Below are positions 24,121-37,200 of a DNA stretch of 64,000 bases, in pieces. Both the position numbers and the translations under genes were made by a program. The notes below the pieces were generated by a model. It saw only the letters and a list, made by a program, of their open reading frames with translations. It made no database searches and was not told where the DNA came from. Numbering within the stretch: position 1 is the first letter of the stretch; the number at the start of each line of letters is the position of its first letter. The DNA comes from Penium margaritaceum. Its lineage: Eukaryota; Streptophyta; Zygnematophyceae; Desmidiales; Peniaceae. Location of the stretch: contig SZWC01000538.1 of assembly GCA_023375785.1 (NCBI GenBank), forward strand, positions 309,942 to 373,941, in the 5' to 3' direction.

Positions 24121-24599
24121 TCATGCTCTGCATGTACACATACACTCCAGCACATTCAGAGCAAGAGAGTTTTTACGAGGGCCAGTGAATTTTTCCAAAT
24201 GTGTTCCCTCCTCTACGACATCATTGTTCTGGCTGCTCACAAAGCTGTTCAGCAGCTGCTTCATAAGCGTCAGCACAAGGTGTCCCACTCAATCCTTCCT
24301 CATCTCCTTCCTTCTAGTACCCACTACACCCACGTTTACATTGGCATGAAACAGTAGGAGGGGAACAACTTCCGGCACTCCATGATGTGACTGTTCAAGG
24401 ACTTGGTTGCGTTCAAGGCTGTGTGACTGCCATGCCTTAAAGGAAAATAGAGCCTTTTGTAGTATCTTTGCAAGACTTCCTTGATGCCATAAGCTCTGAG
24501 AAGGTACACGGCTGCACGGGAGTTTACTACAGGAATTTACTCCTCACACCTTTAGCACTGGGCAAGTTTTAGCACGTGGGCGATTCTCGAGAACCTGTA
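24121..24599. other. Unassigned DNA between copia C and the Mutator-like relic
   Basis: One open frame of about 126 residues continues from the reverse transcriptase relic but soon loses any copia similarity. Nothing else is recognised. Confidence 0.4.
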
Positions 24600-25690
24600 C
24601 CCTGCCTTCTTTCAAAGCTTTTGCCTCATGTTATGCACCATGTGGTAGTAGCAGTAGGTGTGACGTGCACCCGACAGCTTCTCAACAATGTCGTTAACCA
24701 AGCTCTTGTCGCGGTTGGAGATGATGATTGCCTCGTTCTCTGCTAATGTAGGATACATCATGGCGAGTTGAACACAAAACCACTTCAAGTTGTCCTTCAC
24801 CATCTAACATCACCCAGGTCATTCAGAAAGTGCACACCTTGGCGTCGAAAAAGTGGCAGATGAGGAGGACCTGTTTGTGGCCATTTTTAGGTGGTGCCAT
24901 CCATCGTGAGAATGTGTTGGGTTCATTCAAACCCAAGAACCATCACTCTAGGTGTGACAAATGTGTGGCGGAACAAACCCTCCTATGATTCCTTGGCAAT
25001 AGCATACATGGTCGTGTCTACACGATTCAACTTCAACGTACAATAGTGTCAAATTTAGAAAGTTCTTGGAATTCTTGTCAAAATACACCGAAACATGACA
25101 AGAGAAAGCTTGCATCTTGCTTTCTTGTAGTACATAAAGAACATGCTCAAGGAGATAGCCTTCGGACCGAGGAGAACCCCTTGAGCCCTAGTCTTAGTAT
25201 GGTACAAGGTGTTTTTTTCCACCGTCTTGTCATCGCCTTCCTCACTACAAGTGACAGTATCTTGAAGTAAGTTGTCGGTTTTTGCTTCACTATGGACTCA
25301 GTTTTATTTGTGACCCACTTGATGGTTTTTACAGGGTCCTCATGGCAGACTTCCGGAATGTACTTGTGCCAGAGAATAAACTTTGGGATGGCTGTGTCAA
25401 CACCGGCGGCGACTTGTGCATGCATGAGCCATGGATACCCCTTGTTCTTTTATTGCCAAAAGCGAGTGGTGAGGCACGTCTTCTCATTGTGCAATGACTG
25501 GACAGTCATGCTATCTGTGATTGTGTCATCGTCAACTACTCTACAGGCCTCCATGTTCTTGAAATCCATCCTAGGCATGAGCACAAGATCTTTCTTCTTA
25601 CGCTTTGGCACACTCCTTGACGCATAACTGTCTAATGAGACCACAAACATTGAGAGACAAAGGGGTGGGAGAAGAGTTCTCACAGGTTAA
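24600..25690 (-). pseudogene. Mutator-like (MULE) transposase remnant
   Basis: On the minus strand, 24612-24803 encodes ENEAIIISNRDKSLVND and then ARHTYCYYHMVHNMRQKL, the characteristic MULE transposase region in which an Asp near a KGL-like motif is followed by C-x2-H-x4-N. Upstream on the same strand, frames at 25147-25425 and 25450-25683 look like the N-terminal part, with HNEKTCLTTRFW resembling the usual zinc-binding neighbourhood. The three blocks are in different frames with stops between them, and no terminal inverted repeats were found. It is most likely a decayed transposase pseudogene; the N-terminal assignment is less certain. Confidence 0.55.
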
Positions 25691-27300
25691 GGAGGACAAA
25701 AAAAGGGGGGGTAAACCATGTTTACCAGGGTCATGACAGGCAAGAAAACCTTGGGGCTTCCCTTGCTTACCTTGATGAAACGAGGATCACTTGAGCATTA
25801 AGCTCATGTTCTAAGTTCTCATCGTAAACAAGGATTCGTGTGAAGGGGAGTTAAAAAACAAGACCTAACTTGTTAAGCTCTGGACATGGTCGTCCCGAGG
25901 TGAACAATGGAACTTCTTGAAGTAGCCACTCATGCCGTGACCTCCATGTTCTTGTGCGCACGCGCTGCTAGACTCGAGCGCGGAGAACCCAACATGTGCC
26001 TCATCATGATTCTCATCATTGTGTACATGTTCTTGACTCGCTCAACAATTGTAATCAAACTACACTTACGGCTTAATACATTTATCTCTTTTTCCCAATT
26101 CCTCTAATCGTCTATTGCTCCCCACTTGTCATCCCTGTGAACCACCTATGTTCCGCTCGGCATAGCACTTGGTATCAGAGTCCAGTGCCATTGAAAGGGA
26201 AACTGTCATATAACTACCTGGCAACAAAACTACACAAGTTTTCTGTGCACTTCCACCATTTAGAAGCTTGCAGACCTTGCGACGAAAACGATAAATGGAG
26301 CAAACGCAACCCGTAACAAGCAGCAGTCCCCAGCAAATACTCCGGGGACGGAGGATCAACAACACACAAACACCGATGCTATCCATAAGGACCAGAAAAC
26401 AGCAACAGCTTTCACGAGGAATGGCACAATAACAAAGAACTTGACGGCCAAAACAGGGATGGACCCTTGTGGTCAGAAAACCCTTTGCCTCTGTGGCTCC
26501 CTGTCAGATAGACACTTGGTGCAATGGGAGACACCGGCCCACAGGTTCAAATTCATAAAAAACTGAAAGAAAAAGTTGCCGGGACTTGAGAGCCTTAGCA
26601 CCCATATGCTCAAAACAACTCAACACAATAATGGAGGAGCTTCAATTTTCCTGCAATTATGGAAGCAGTGTTCATTGAGAGAGATCTCTAACTCTCCAGT
26701 GAATCTTTAGATTCGACAAGCACTCTCTGAACTATTCAATCCTTCAAACTCAAAGGGACCGACAGTTAGGATGTGAATGAAGATTTTGGAGGTGTGTTTT
26801 ACAACAGCTGAGGTCAACAACAACAAGATAAAAGTTAACCTCACGGCCTTGATTTTTCATGGCATGGCCTTAAGTTGGTGGTCTGATCTAAACACCATCC
26901 AATGGCAGCAAGACATTGGCGGATCCAGATCAATAGCTCATGCGACCTATCTGACATCCTTGATTGTACAGGTACTATCCCTCGAGTGGATGAATCCGAC
27001 ATAACATGCCTCCCTAACGCCCCCGAAAACATGGAGCGATTCCGCACACGCTACACTCACCCCTTTTGGGAATTCAAACAAGAAACATGATGCACGCTGC
27101 AAGCTTGAACGCCTACATCAGCAGTCCATCGTGGTAGATTATTTACAGTGTTTTTGCAAAATCATCACCAACAGCGACCTCGTCCACAAAAAACTATGTT
27201 TCTACTACATTATCAGCCTAGAAAAACAGTCGGTGAGCATTTGCCATGTTTAACATCGAGGACAACCTTTCGCAAATGTCCGTAGCTGCCAATTGCTTTG
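25691..27300 (+). mobile_element. Chromovirus (Ty3-gypsy) remnant D: LTR end, primer site, gag
   Basis: TGGTATCAGAG at 26170-26180 is an initiator-Met primer-binding site. It follows CGCTCGGCATAGCA, which matches the LTR end of element E (CGTTCGGCATAACA) two bases before its primer site. Gag-like coding lies at about 26777-27240: MKILEVCFTTAEVNNNK, then GMALSWWSDLNTIQW, the WW region typical of gypsy gag. The remaining pol and 3' LTR are not seen. It is an old fossil with several breaks and belongs to a family related to, but diverged from, E, F and I. Confidence 0.65.
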
Positions 27301-27620
27301 ACACTGCAAACTGTAACGCTCAGATGCAGAGATCCAACGGCTGGTGACCCCAAAGCCACTAATCGAGGCAGAGAAAATCTTCAGTTGACAAAAACATCGT
27401 CTGATGGAGATTGATGGCTGCCATAGATCAACGCAATCAATGTGTCGCCTAGACTTTAAAGAAACCGGATCATATCTTGCATTCCTGTTGGAAATGAAAT
27501 CAATATACAAAGAGGGGGAGGACACCATGGAGAAAAACTGAGGAGTCGAGAAATAAAGAAAGACAGGAGTAGACGGCAAGGCTCTTGTTTGGACAAAAGA
27601 ATCTACGTTGACCGATCGTC
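27301..27620. other. Unassigned stretch between gypsy relic D and copia relic K
   Basis: Possible continuation of D gag, but no motif is strong enough to claim. Short open frames only. Confidence 0.4.
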
Positions 27621-30600
27621 CATTTGAGCAGCTCACATTGCCATGCACAAGGGTTCATAAGATCGCAAAGTTCAACGAGGGAAACGAGGAAAACCAACCG
27701 GCGATACTGCCACAAGTACAACCGGGCTTGTAAAAGTCTTAGAACGGTACCGGCATTACTAGATAGGAGAGCTTCCACTGTTTCAACAGCAACGACATGG
27801 TTTGGAAGCTGGGTTTGCAGACCAAACCAAGAGTGTTTTTATGAATATATTTTGACCATTGTTCGTCGGACCACCTTCAACGGTGTAAACTCCTCCTTTG
27901 TGGCTTTCCATATACACATCCACCAACAGTGCACTCTATCCCTCTCCTCTGGTGGCCATGCTCGGATCCCATCAGTTGCACACAAATTCTCCTTCATCGA
28001 TCTGCCATCATTGGCATCGGCCGTCAGCTGCCTCTTGTGTTGAGAGTTTGGCTGTAAGTTCCAACGGCCACCATTATGAGTCGGATGGGTCCCTTCAAGG
28101 AGCGTCGTTGGATGGTCCAGGTGTGGGTGATGCATGGGTTGAGGATTGGCAACATGTTAAGTGCCCGTGTCTTCTAGCCCGTTTTGTGTGTCATGCACCA
28201 TCATCGACTGCTTTTTCCTGGGCTGTTGCTGCATGTCATGTTTTGTCTCCGATATGTGTTTCTCATGGTTTCTAGATTCTTGATTCTAGAGCCACTTACT
28301 AAACTTCTTGTTCCCTTGTCGTGTTTCTGTCGTCGGGGCCTGTCGGTGACGTCCGTTTTGTCCGTACTGTTTCAAGACAGAGACCGCCTATCCAGGGTGT
28401 TGGTGACATATTTGTGCTTGATGTATTGTATGTTCTTGCAGTTGAGGTGAGTCTACTTTCGGTCGCTCGACAAGCAAGGTATGGATTTTGTCACATCTCG
28501 TGGCATGGGTATTGTTTTGTTGTAGTTGTCTGGCCGTGTCATGCTCCATGGCATTCATTGTGACAAAATGTTTATAGCTAGCACATCCACTGTAGGCGTT
28601 GCTCACACCCATGTTGCTCCTACGCCTTCTGCTGAGCATATGTGCTTGCTTCATTGTCGTTTCTTCCATGTGAGAAATTCACAGCCTGCTGCGTCAGCAG
28701 CCTACCACTGGTTTAGATACTGTCACTTTCTTCGCTCCTTGAACCGCTGACTCCATGGATTATGTGCAAGGCAAAATGCATCGTTCCCCTTTTCCTGTGT
28801 CCACGTCTTGCACCCATGAGACTCTCGCTCTTGTCCATGCTAACATCACGGGACCGTTCCTAGTCGAGTTCCTCACTGGCGGTCGTTGCTTCCTCTGTCT
28901 TACTGATGAGTATTCCTGCTTGCGTTGGATTTTTTCCCTCCGTCTGAAGAGTGATGTCGGTCCTACGATTGAGTCGTGGCTTGTCTAAGTAGAGCGTGCC
29001 TGTCAGTGTAAACTGTAGGTGCTTCATTCTGATTGTGGTGGTGAGCACATTAGACTTAACCTACATTTTTTTACATTGTTTGGTGTCCGGTTTATGTCGT
29101 CCGCCCCCTACACCCTTCAGCGACATCACGTTTCTTAGCGCTGCAATTGCACTCTTGCGGATGGGGTTCGTACCGTGCTGGTTGAGTCTAGCTTGTTTGA
29201 AGATTTTGCTTATGAGGCCATGAAGTACATGACCTGGGTGTGGAACCTGGTTCCTTGTGGGCCCTTTCCACACCACGTCCCTCCGTATGAACGCTGGTAC
29301 CGCCATCGCACTGACTTGTACTTTGCATGGATTTGGGGATGTGTTGCCGGTGTTTGGCTCCCTGAGGACCAGCTCAATGGGAAGCTCTTTTTGCGCGGGC
29401 GTTTTTGTCCATTCTTGGGTGTCTTGCCACAGTCCAAGACATAGCGTTTCTGGAACCCAGAGAATCATCATGTCATTGAGTCACGTGAGGCTCTCAAGAG
29501 CAAGTTCTGTCGCGACATTGTCCATCGCGTCCCCTCTCTTGGCCTTGTTTCATGTCTAGCCAATAGCTCTTGGGCCGGCTGGTCCTTGAGGGGCTCTCCA
29601 CACTCCCTTGTGCCTCCCATCTCGCCTACGCCCCTTCCAGCGTACGTCTTGGTTCCCACGTATGTGCCGCTCCCTACGTCATTGCCTGCATTGTCGGTAC
29701 CTACAATGTTTCCTACATCTCTGCCTGTGTTTTCATCTTCCTCTTCATCCTCGTCTATGCTTGGATCATTGCCCATGTCATCAATTGGGGCTATCTCTTC
29801 CTCATTGCCAGCATCATCTCTTGCATCTTCTTGGGCATGGAGATTGAGCGTGACCGTCCGCGTCACATGCTCACCGTGCATCAGGCTGAGTTTGTCTACA
29901 CTCTGGGGGAGAGGTTTGTCGACCTCTTAGCTGCTGTTCCCCATGCATCTGTCTTTCATGCCCGTTGGGCAAATGCTTCTGAATTCCGCTGACCATGTGT
30001 GGTTGAGGGAGCATGTACACGTCTCGACCTACCTTCAGGTCCTTGGGTTTATGATGTTTCTTGGCACTACCACAAGGGCTGATGTTGTGTTTACAGTCAA
30101 CTTCTTATCCCAAGTCTCCCAGTGCCCACGTCGCCTCCATCTCAAGGCGGCATTGTGTGTCATCCTCTACGTTGTGTCAACACCGTATCTTGGCTTGTGT
30201 TCCTGTACACAACCCTATGTCGTTTTATGGATACACAGCCAGTCATTGGGCTCAGGATCGTGACGTGCGCAGGCGATCTGGTTTTATCTTCCTCATCGGC
30301 GGCACAGCGGTTTCCTGGAAGAGCAGAGAGCAAGGTTATGTTGTGTGCATCTTGACTCAGACTGAGTGTGTTGCTCTGGATGTGGGTGTCTGTGAGAGCA
30401 TTTGGTTGTGTCGTCTCATGCAGCAGCTTTGCCAGCCAATCCATTGCATCACTCTTTGATGCGACAATGAAAGCACTCGCCGCATTGTTGAGAACGATGG
30501 CATGCATCACTCTCGCACGAAGTACATTAACATTGAACATCACTTTGTCTGTGAATGCATTACGTGTGGTGATGTGCACCTGATTGGAGTTGACACCCGA

Positions 30601-30900
30601 CAGCAGCGTGCTGACTTCTTCACCAAGGTGCTTTGAAGTGGCAAGTTCAAGGTGGTCGTGCATTCTATTGTTCTGCAGTCTCTTTTTGCCCATCCTGGTT
30701 GATGTCTCTCTGTTTCATCCCATTCTAACACTCCAGTTCTGCCTCTGTGTCATCTGTTCTAGCACTGCTGTGGTTGTTTGCTGCTTCTCGTGGCTTGTTG
30801 TCGCCTGTCTTTGCCCCGTGCGAGATCATGGCGTCTGGCGTCTTCAGTTCATGAGTGTGTGTTGTTATGTCCGTCTTGATGACCTCTACACTTAACGCCA
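27621..30900 (+). mobile_element. Decayed Ty1-copia element K
   Basis: Parts in order on the plus strand: a knuckle-like YCHKYNRACKSL near 27700; the protease-side region near 28270-28560 (QGVGDIFVLDVLYV); integrase at about 28755-29480, with QGKMH, LVHANITGP, CLTDEYSCLRWIFSLRLKS and later YMTWVWNLVPCGP; the end part of reverse transcriptase near 29830-29930 (FLGMEIERDR); RNase H at about 29990-30660, with GTTTRADVVF, CDNES and ADFFTKVL. A weak LTR start resembling that of the A/H/J family (TGTTGTTATGTCC) lies near 30860. No 5' LTR is found. It is a broken fossil with several interruptions and a diverged relative of the A/H/J family; relic M at 4130-4901 is the closest match to it here. Confidence 0.75.
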
Positions 30901-31226
30901 CTCACATGCATTCAGACTACAGTGGTCGATGGCTGCTTTGATGGTCTCAGCTTCATCTTGCACATCCCTACGTGCATAGAGGAAATTTCCCAGTGGCCAG
31001 TTCCCGAGGGCCACTTTCTCGGCAACATCACTTCTATTTGCCAAATTAGTTTGCTTCCATTGCCTTTTTCGGGTTGTCATTCGGCCACTCGAGTGACTCG
31101 AGCTGTTGCCAGGATCTGTCAATCTCTGTCTGGTAGCTATTTGACAAATATTTTCTTGGGTTTTCCCAAAGGCCAGCTGTTGTGTAGTTTGCACGTACGC
31201 TGGCCTCACCCTGGGTGGAGGGAATA

Positions 31227-31230
<4 letters not shown>
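30901..31230. other. Unassigned DNA, possibly LTR of element K
   Basis: This follows the K RNase H region and may be LTR sequence, but there is no partner to confirm it. No gene is recognised. Confidence 0.35.

Positions 31231-31302
<72 letters not shown>
31231..31302. repeat. Compound TC/AC microsatellite, left of gap
   Basis: (TC)n passes into (AC)n and ends at the N gap 31303-31350. The same order and composition recur to the right of the gap. Confidence 0.95.
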
Positions 31303-31350
31303 NNNNNNNNNNNNNNNNNNNNNNNNNNNNNNNNNNNNNNNNNNNNNNNN
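31303..31350. other. Assembly gap (48 N)
   Basis: Undetermined bases between two similar compound microsatellites. Confidence 0.99.

Positions 31351-31437
<87 letters not shown>
31351..31437. repeat. Compound TC/AC microsatellite, right of gap
   Basis: A second (TC)n-(AC)n tract, in the same order as the left one. It may be the same locus assembled twice. Confidence 0.95.
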
Positions 31438-31438
<1 letters not shown>

Positions 31439-31779
31439 TTTTTTCGGACTAACTCTTAAATTAGCAAGCATTTCTTCACCGTCTCTCCACCTTCTCAAGC
31501 ATCGTCTGTCACGTTGTGTTCTATGCAGCGTACCCTCTCATGTAGGTTGTTGCTTAGGGGGTCTCTCCATTCCCTCAATGTCAAATTCAGGATTTTCACG
31601 CTGATTGGCTGAGGGCATTTTGGGCAAAAGGTTCTGACAAATTCCACCACTTTCCAAAATGGTCAACAGGCAGGGTTGCAATACCTCGTTGTTTGGGTAC
31701 TGCGTGTCAGTGCAATCTGAGACTCTTGCTTCTCACAGTGTTTCCTGCTCCTTACCTCACAGGTTCAAATCCCCCCTGC

Positions 31780-32155
31780 AGCATTACTCCACATCCCACC
31801 ATACCAATTTGTCCCTCCCTGGGCTACCCCGCCTATTTGCCCCTCCCTGGGTTACACCAGGCATTTCCCCCCTTTTCTCAACAGGCTACCCCACTACTTT
31901 ACTCCCAACATTATCCTCCTCCACAATCTGGGCCACCTCACCTTCCCACCACCTCACCTTCCCATCACTTCACCTTCCCACCATCTCAACATCTCACCAA
32001 CCCACCATCTCACCACCTCACCTCACTCCACCACCACACCTTCCCAACAGCTCACCTTCCCACCATCTCAACACATCACCTCACTCCACCACCACACCTT
32101 CCCAACACCTCACCTCCCCACCATTTCACCACCTCACCTTCCTTTCCTGTTTAGC
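31780..32155. repeat. CCACC/TCACC-rich minisatellite
   Basis: Imperfect units such as CACCTTCCCACCATCTCA and CACCTCACTCCACCAC repeat in about 200 bp (roughly 31930-32150), preceded by C-rich sequence. Two overlapping open frames encode Pro/His/Ser/Thr strings, a by-product of the repeat. Confidence 0.8.
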
Positions 32156-32229
32156 TACTTAGCTAGAGGCAGCTCTTTTTCATTCACTCATTCAGTCAAA
32201 CACATTCCTTGTGTTCTCAGTTCTTGACA

Positions 32230-33532
32230 CTGCGGTACTGAATACTGCGGTAATAGATTGCCGCGGTATTCAGTAGCGCGGCATCCCAGTTCATTTGGAG
32301 ATTAGTACCGATACAGGTAACGCTTCAATGGTAGCAATGGTACCATTCCATTACCACGGTAAACAGCTTTTACAATGGCATACGGTAGTACTGAACATCA
32401 TAGGAAGAGGTAAAAAACAACATACCACAATTCTGACTCCATACGTGCTGAAGAAATGCACGGACCACGCTTCTTGCATGGGACGGGCTGGTCAGTGCGT
32501 TTTCATTGGCGCCCACCCCTGTTTTTCTGACGCACTTTAATTCCTCTCAAATCAGATAATGGACATGAAAGGGTTGGTGGAATCTTATGACAGGTTTGCT
32601 CGGTCGATGTCCCGACGAGTCCTTCATTTACTCGCTAAAGCATATTTCTCTCTTCCTGTAACATAGACACATGCAATTTTGCCATAAAATTTTGAGTTTC
32701 TTGGCATTCCACCAAAGCCCAACTGCGTCCACGTCTTCTCATGACTGCTTTACATTAACTTATTGTAGAATGAGAAACGGGGCCTGGAAGACTATGTAGG
32801 CACTTTTCTCAAGAACATATCTCTGAAGAAGAGTTCTTGCAAACACGACCTATAAAGGAGCTCGTGAAAACCATCTGCCATTCACAAAGGCATGTATGAG
32901 AGAAATGTGACTTTTGAGAATATTCCAGCCCCGGACTTGAACAATTTGCTGGGTGCAAGAGCTGCATTTACGGTATGGAAAGGAGGAGGGAGGGGGCTGT
33001 GGTCCGCAGTTGTTTTTTCTCTTGGTGGATACAAGGTGGAGAGCTGTCCGTCATCGTGGGCACCTTGCCCATTTACAGACTCATTAAATATACACCAGTC
33101 AAGTCCCCCCCACCCCCGACCCTGCGCAAGCCACGTGATCCACACGCTCCACCTTCGACTTTCTCTTACAAAATCCTACTTCCAATTTTGAACTATGGAC
33201 AACGACAATCGATCCTTTCCTGTCCATTGTGCAGTTTTCCGGGCTGTTATACATCTACCATGCCTGAGCCTCCGAATGCACACTCATCCACACAACTATG
33301 TTGATTTAGTTACAATGCCTCTGGTTACTTGTCAAAGTTTTTTTCTTTCACGTTCTCCCTACCGCAATACTGTAAAGCGGTATGGCACCACAGTACAACA
33401 GAGGGTACCCTACCAGGTCATTGCCAATAACGTACCAGTACCATTAAAAAAAGATATAGCACCGCAGTATTGAAAGACCGAGATGCAAAAATGTTGTATA
33501 CCGCAGTACCGGTAGTTCCGGCATCAGCCCTG
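32230..33532. mobile_element. Candidate non-autonomous DNA transposon with ACTGCGGTA arrays, 1.3 kb
   Basis: The left end carries CACTGCGGTACTGAATACTGCGGTA and further GCGGTA units (32229-32400). The right end carries the same motif inverted (TACCGCAGTA, GCACCGCAGTA, CTACCGCAATACTG) within 33358-33525. The right end read outward begins CAGGGCTGATGCCGG, like many hAT termini. TTGACA abuts both ends (32224-32229 and 33533-33538), with flanking octamers matching at six of eight. No transposase is encoded. Inverted subterminal arrays of one motif suggest a hAT-like non-autonomous element; the exact ends are uncertain. Confidence 0.5.
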
Positions 33533-33538
33533 TTGACA

Positions 33539-33724
33539 GGAGTTCCACAAACCATATCAATGTTCTGATTTTTTTGGTCGACTTCCCAACGACGTCAGAG
33601 TTTTCTAGAATCGCGGCTCAATGTTCTTGATGCCCCAAGCTTCTTGGCGGAGCTTCTCAAAGCAGCCACTTATGCCTCACTTTGATTCTCATCATTGTAT
33701 GTATGTGCTGGAATCACTCGGCAT
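33539..33724. other. Short LTR-like remnant next to element E
   Basis: 33640-33700 resembles 25900-26030 of relic D (AGCTTCT.AAAG.AGCCACT.ATGCC and GATTCTCATCATTGT), so it is probably leftover LTR of a D-like element. Confidence 0.4.
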
Positions 33725-34272
33725 GTTATTCCGAACGAAGCGAAGATGGTGAAGAGCTAGAATTTGCAAGGAAAAACATGGTTCAGAATGTGGGACACTT
33801 GAGCAAGTTATAAACAGTGGTAAGTAAACTTCCATAACAAGTGTCAAAGTTATCGGACAAGTATACAAGTGTGGAGCTACAAGTGAGATGTAGTTGGGGT
33901 CATCGAGTCAATTGTAAAGTAGCACGTGTGGAGTTGCATCGTGAGTGAGCTGATCAAGAAGCTCCGCCAAGGAATTGGTGGGCTTTGAAGAGCGACAGCG
34001 AAGATGCAAGATGCATCTTTGTAAATCTCAATTTATCTCAATGTTTTGAGAAGTCGAGTGAAAGGTCATGAAACTTCTGTCGTCGATTTACAAGAGTGGT
34101 CGAAGTTGTCAGAAAGTGCAAGAAGGTTTGCTGGAGGGTGAGGGCAGTTGGTCAAATTGTCCTCGACCTTCAGGGTGAAATTTGAGGTCTCAATGTGCGG
34201 TGGGATTTCTTTTTTAATGACAGAAATGCCCACTCAGAAAGCTTAGGGACTCATGTACGTCTGGTGTGTACA
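33725..34272 (-). repeat. 3' LTR of chromovirus E
   Basis: 548 bp. The plus strand starts TGTTATTCCGAACG and ends GTGTGTACA. It aligns along its length with 39085-39619 and is followed by the element polypurine tract. Confidence 0.85.
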
Positions 34273-37200
34273 ATTTCCCCCCGTTTTAGTCGCGACGTCC
34301 CAGCACGCGTACAGATGTGGCCCAGTGACGGCGGTAGTATCCGTCCTTCAGATGATCGATGTCGTGGAGGTTGTCGTAGGGTTCCTAGCTGTTATGTCCA
34401 GCGTCATAGCCATGCCAATGGACAAGATGTTATGTCATTTTTTCACGTAGCCAATTGCCAAGGATTTCCTCAATGACGCACTCCATTCCTTCATCCACTT
34501 ATACACATGGAGGGGGAGGTACATCCTTGCCATGGAAGTTCTCTTCGGGGTCTCTATAGTGCTTGAGTCTACAGATATGGAACACCGGGTGAACTCGCAC
34601 AGAGTCAAAGAGTTTGAGTCGTGTAACCACGGGGCTTTGCATGCTCTTGATATGAAATGGGCGCAACCATCAGGTTTTGAGCTTCAAACAGTGGGCTCCG
34701 TAGAGGTTGATGCTTGCCAAACTCAGGTGAAGATTCTTGCCTGCAAAAAACACATTGTCGTTGCGATGTCGGTCAGCTTCTCATTTCATCGTTGTTTGTG
34801 TCTTCGCAGCTTTGTGCCGTGTTTCATCCCATATGGTGGAGAAGTTGCAACGTTAGACATCAACCGTGGGAATGTTGCTTTGGCTGTGTAGTCCGGCTGG
34901 TGTGGCTGGGATTTTTCCCTATACCACGTTGAACGGGGTTTTCCCCATTGCGCTGGAGATCGCTTTGGCGGTTGGGTGTTTTTTCTTCCAATCCGTCCCG
35001 TAAGTTTTGCATAATCTTTTAAGAAGTTTCTTGAGCATCTGATTGGTCCGCTTGGTTTGGCCGTCGGTTTGAAGGTGGAACACCCTTGAAAGCTGGATCC
35101 GACTGTCGTAGCGAGTCATCAATTCGTGCCGAAAACGTCTAATGAATCGACCATCCTTGTCACTCGTGATGGTTCTTGGTACTTCGTGTAGCTGTATGAT
35201 GTTGTTAAGAAAGAGCCTCGCTGTTCCTTCGGCTGTGACAGTGGTCGTTGTCGGAAGAAAGTGAGATGTTTTGGAAAACCTGTCGACCACCATGAGCATT
35301 GTGTCATATCCCTTGCATGTGACAGGTAATCCAGCGAGGTTCTTCGTGGAGATGTTGGTCCACAGTTCCATTGGAATAAGGAGTGGCTGAAAAATTCCGG
35401 GTGGACGTGTGCGACGGGATTTTTGTCGCTGACACGTGTCGCAGGATTTGCAACAGTTGGCCACGTCGGTTTGCATCTTGTCCCACCAGTAGTTCTTCAC
35501 CAGCTCCTTCAACTTCTTGTCTTCACCAAAATGTCCACCTGGACCAGTGTCATGGCATTCTTCAAGGAGCATGTTGCGGAGTTCATCATTCAGAGGAACA
35601 AACACCTGGAGAGTGAAGCGCAACTGCAAATAGGGTACGTTGTACCATAACTTTGTCTTGTTGTATCCGCCATACAGGTTGTAGCCTCCTGTGAACAATT
35701 GCTTGAGGTACGGATCTCGCTGCACCTGTAATCTTGCTGCCTCAACCATCAGATCTGGTTGGCGGCTGAGTACATATGCTGGGTTGGTTTGCTTGGCCGG
35801 TACTTGATATCATATGAAGGAGCTCAATCCACCGGGTTTGACGTCAAATGAGGTTCTGCTCTATCTTCAAATGTTTTAGCGTATGGTGGTCAGTGCATAT
35901 GAATCCTTGGCGACATTCAAGATAGCATCGCCACGTCTTGAATGTGTGTATGACCACAAGTATCTTCTTCTTGTTTGCGGCGTAGATAAGTTCCAGTCCA
36001 CGCACCTTTTGCAACATGTATGCAAGCGGTTGCTCTCTGTTGCCATGATCTTGTAGGAGGACTGTGCCGATGGCTTGATCGGAGGCGTTTGTGGCCATGA
36101 CGGAGTCAACCATTGGATCTGCTAATCGCAAGGCTAGCGCCAAGATCAGAGCGTACTTCAAAGTGGTGAATGCTTCTTGTTCTTGTCTCCCCACCGCCAC
36201 TCATTTTCTTTTTGAGTGAGATCAGAGACAGGTACTGACACTCTGCTATAATCCCGTACGAAGCATCGGTAGTACTCGCAGAAGCCAAGGAAAAAATTGA
36301 ACGGCTCAGACTCTGGTTGGTGTCTGCTAATCAACAATTGCTGCCATGTTGTTTAGATCCATAGTGATCCGTGATGACGTGACCCAAAAACTCGATCAAA
36401 CGGTGAACAAAGTCACATTTCAAGAGTTTTCCAACAAATCCCTCTCTTTGTAAGACTTTGAGAACTTTTCAGAGATTTCCATCGTGCTCCTTTGCGGTGC
36501 AGCTATACACCAGGATGTCACCCAGATGTACCACGACTAGATATTCAAGGTACGGGCGGAAAATGTTGTTCATTACCACCATGAACATTGCCAGGGTATT
36601 CATAAGTCTGAGAGGCATGATTGTGAACTGGAAATGCTCATAGACTGTTCAGTCTACCATCTTCTAGGTGTCAACATCTGCCACGCGCATCTGGTGATAA
36701 CTATTGCGTAGATCGATTGGTTTATGGCAACGTGGATGGGTGAATGAATCATTAACCGAGCATCATGAGCTGATTGAGCATCAGCTCAATCAGCTCATGA
36801 TGGCTCATCTAATAGGCCCCTCAAACTGTGGGTCGGCTACCCGGTTTCACCTCAATGGAATGGGCGATGTCGCGTCGAGGTGGAACAGTTTTCAGGAGCT
36901 CATCGGGGAAGACGTTCGCAAACTCTTGAATGAGAGGTGTAAAGTCTTTGGATACCATCGCAAACTTTGTTGATGTCGATGAGGGAAATGAGGCTGATGG
37001 GGCTGATGAGGCTGATGATCTGCTGTCACTTCCGGTTCCTACATTGGCTCAAGATGTATGAGCCACGCATGACCTCCTCCTCAAATACAATTCTTGGCCA
37101 CGTTAAGTAGTATCAGCTATGTAGGTTGTTTTTTTTTGGCTACCACGGCTTCCTCTGCTTCTTACACCTCTGCTGCTTCTGATGTCATCTTTCACCCAAC

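Noticed and set aside
31930-32155. CRISPR-like array of short repeats
   Set aside because: Units are imperfect, have no unique spacers of uniform length, and lie in eukaryotic repeat DNA; this is a minisatellite.
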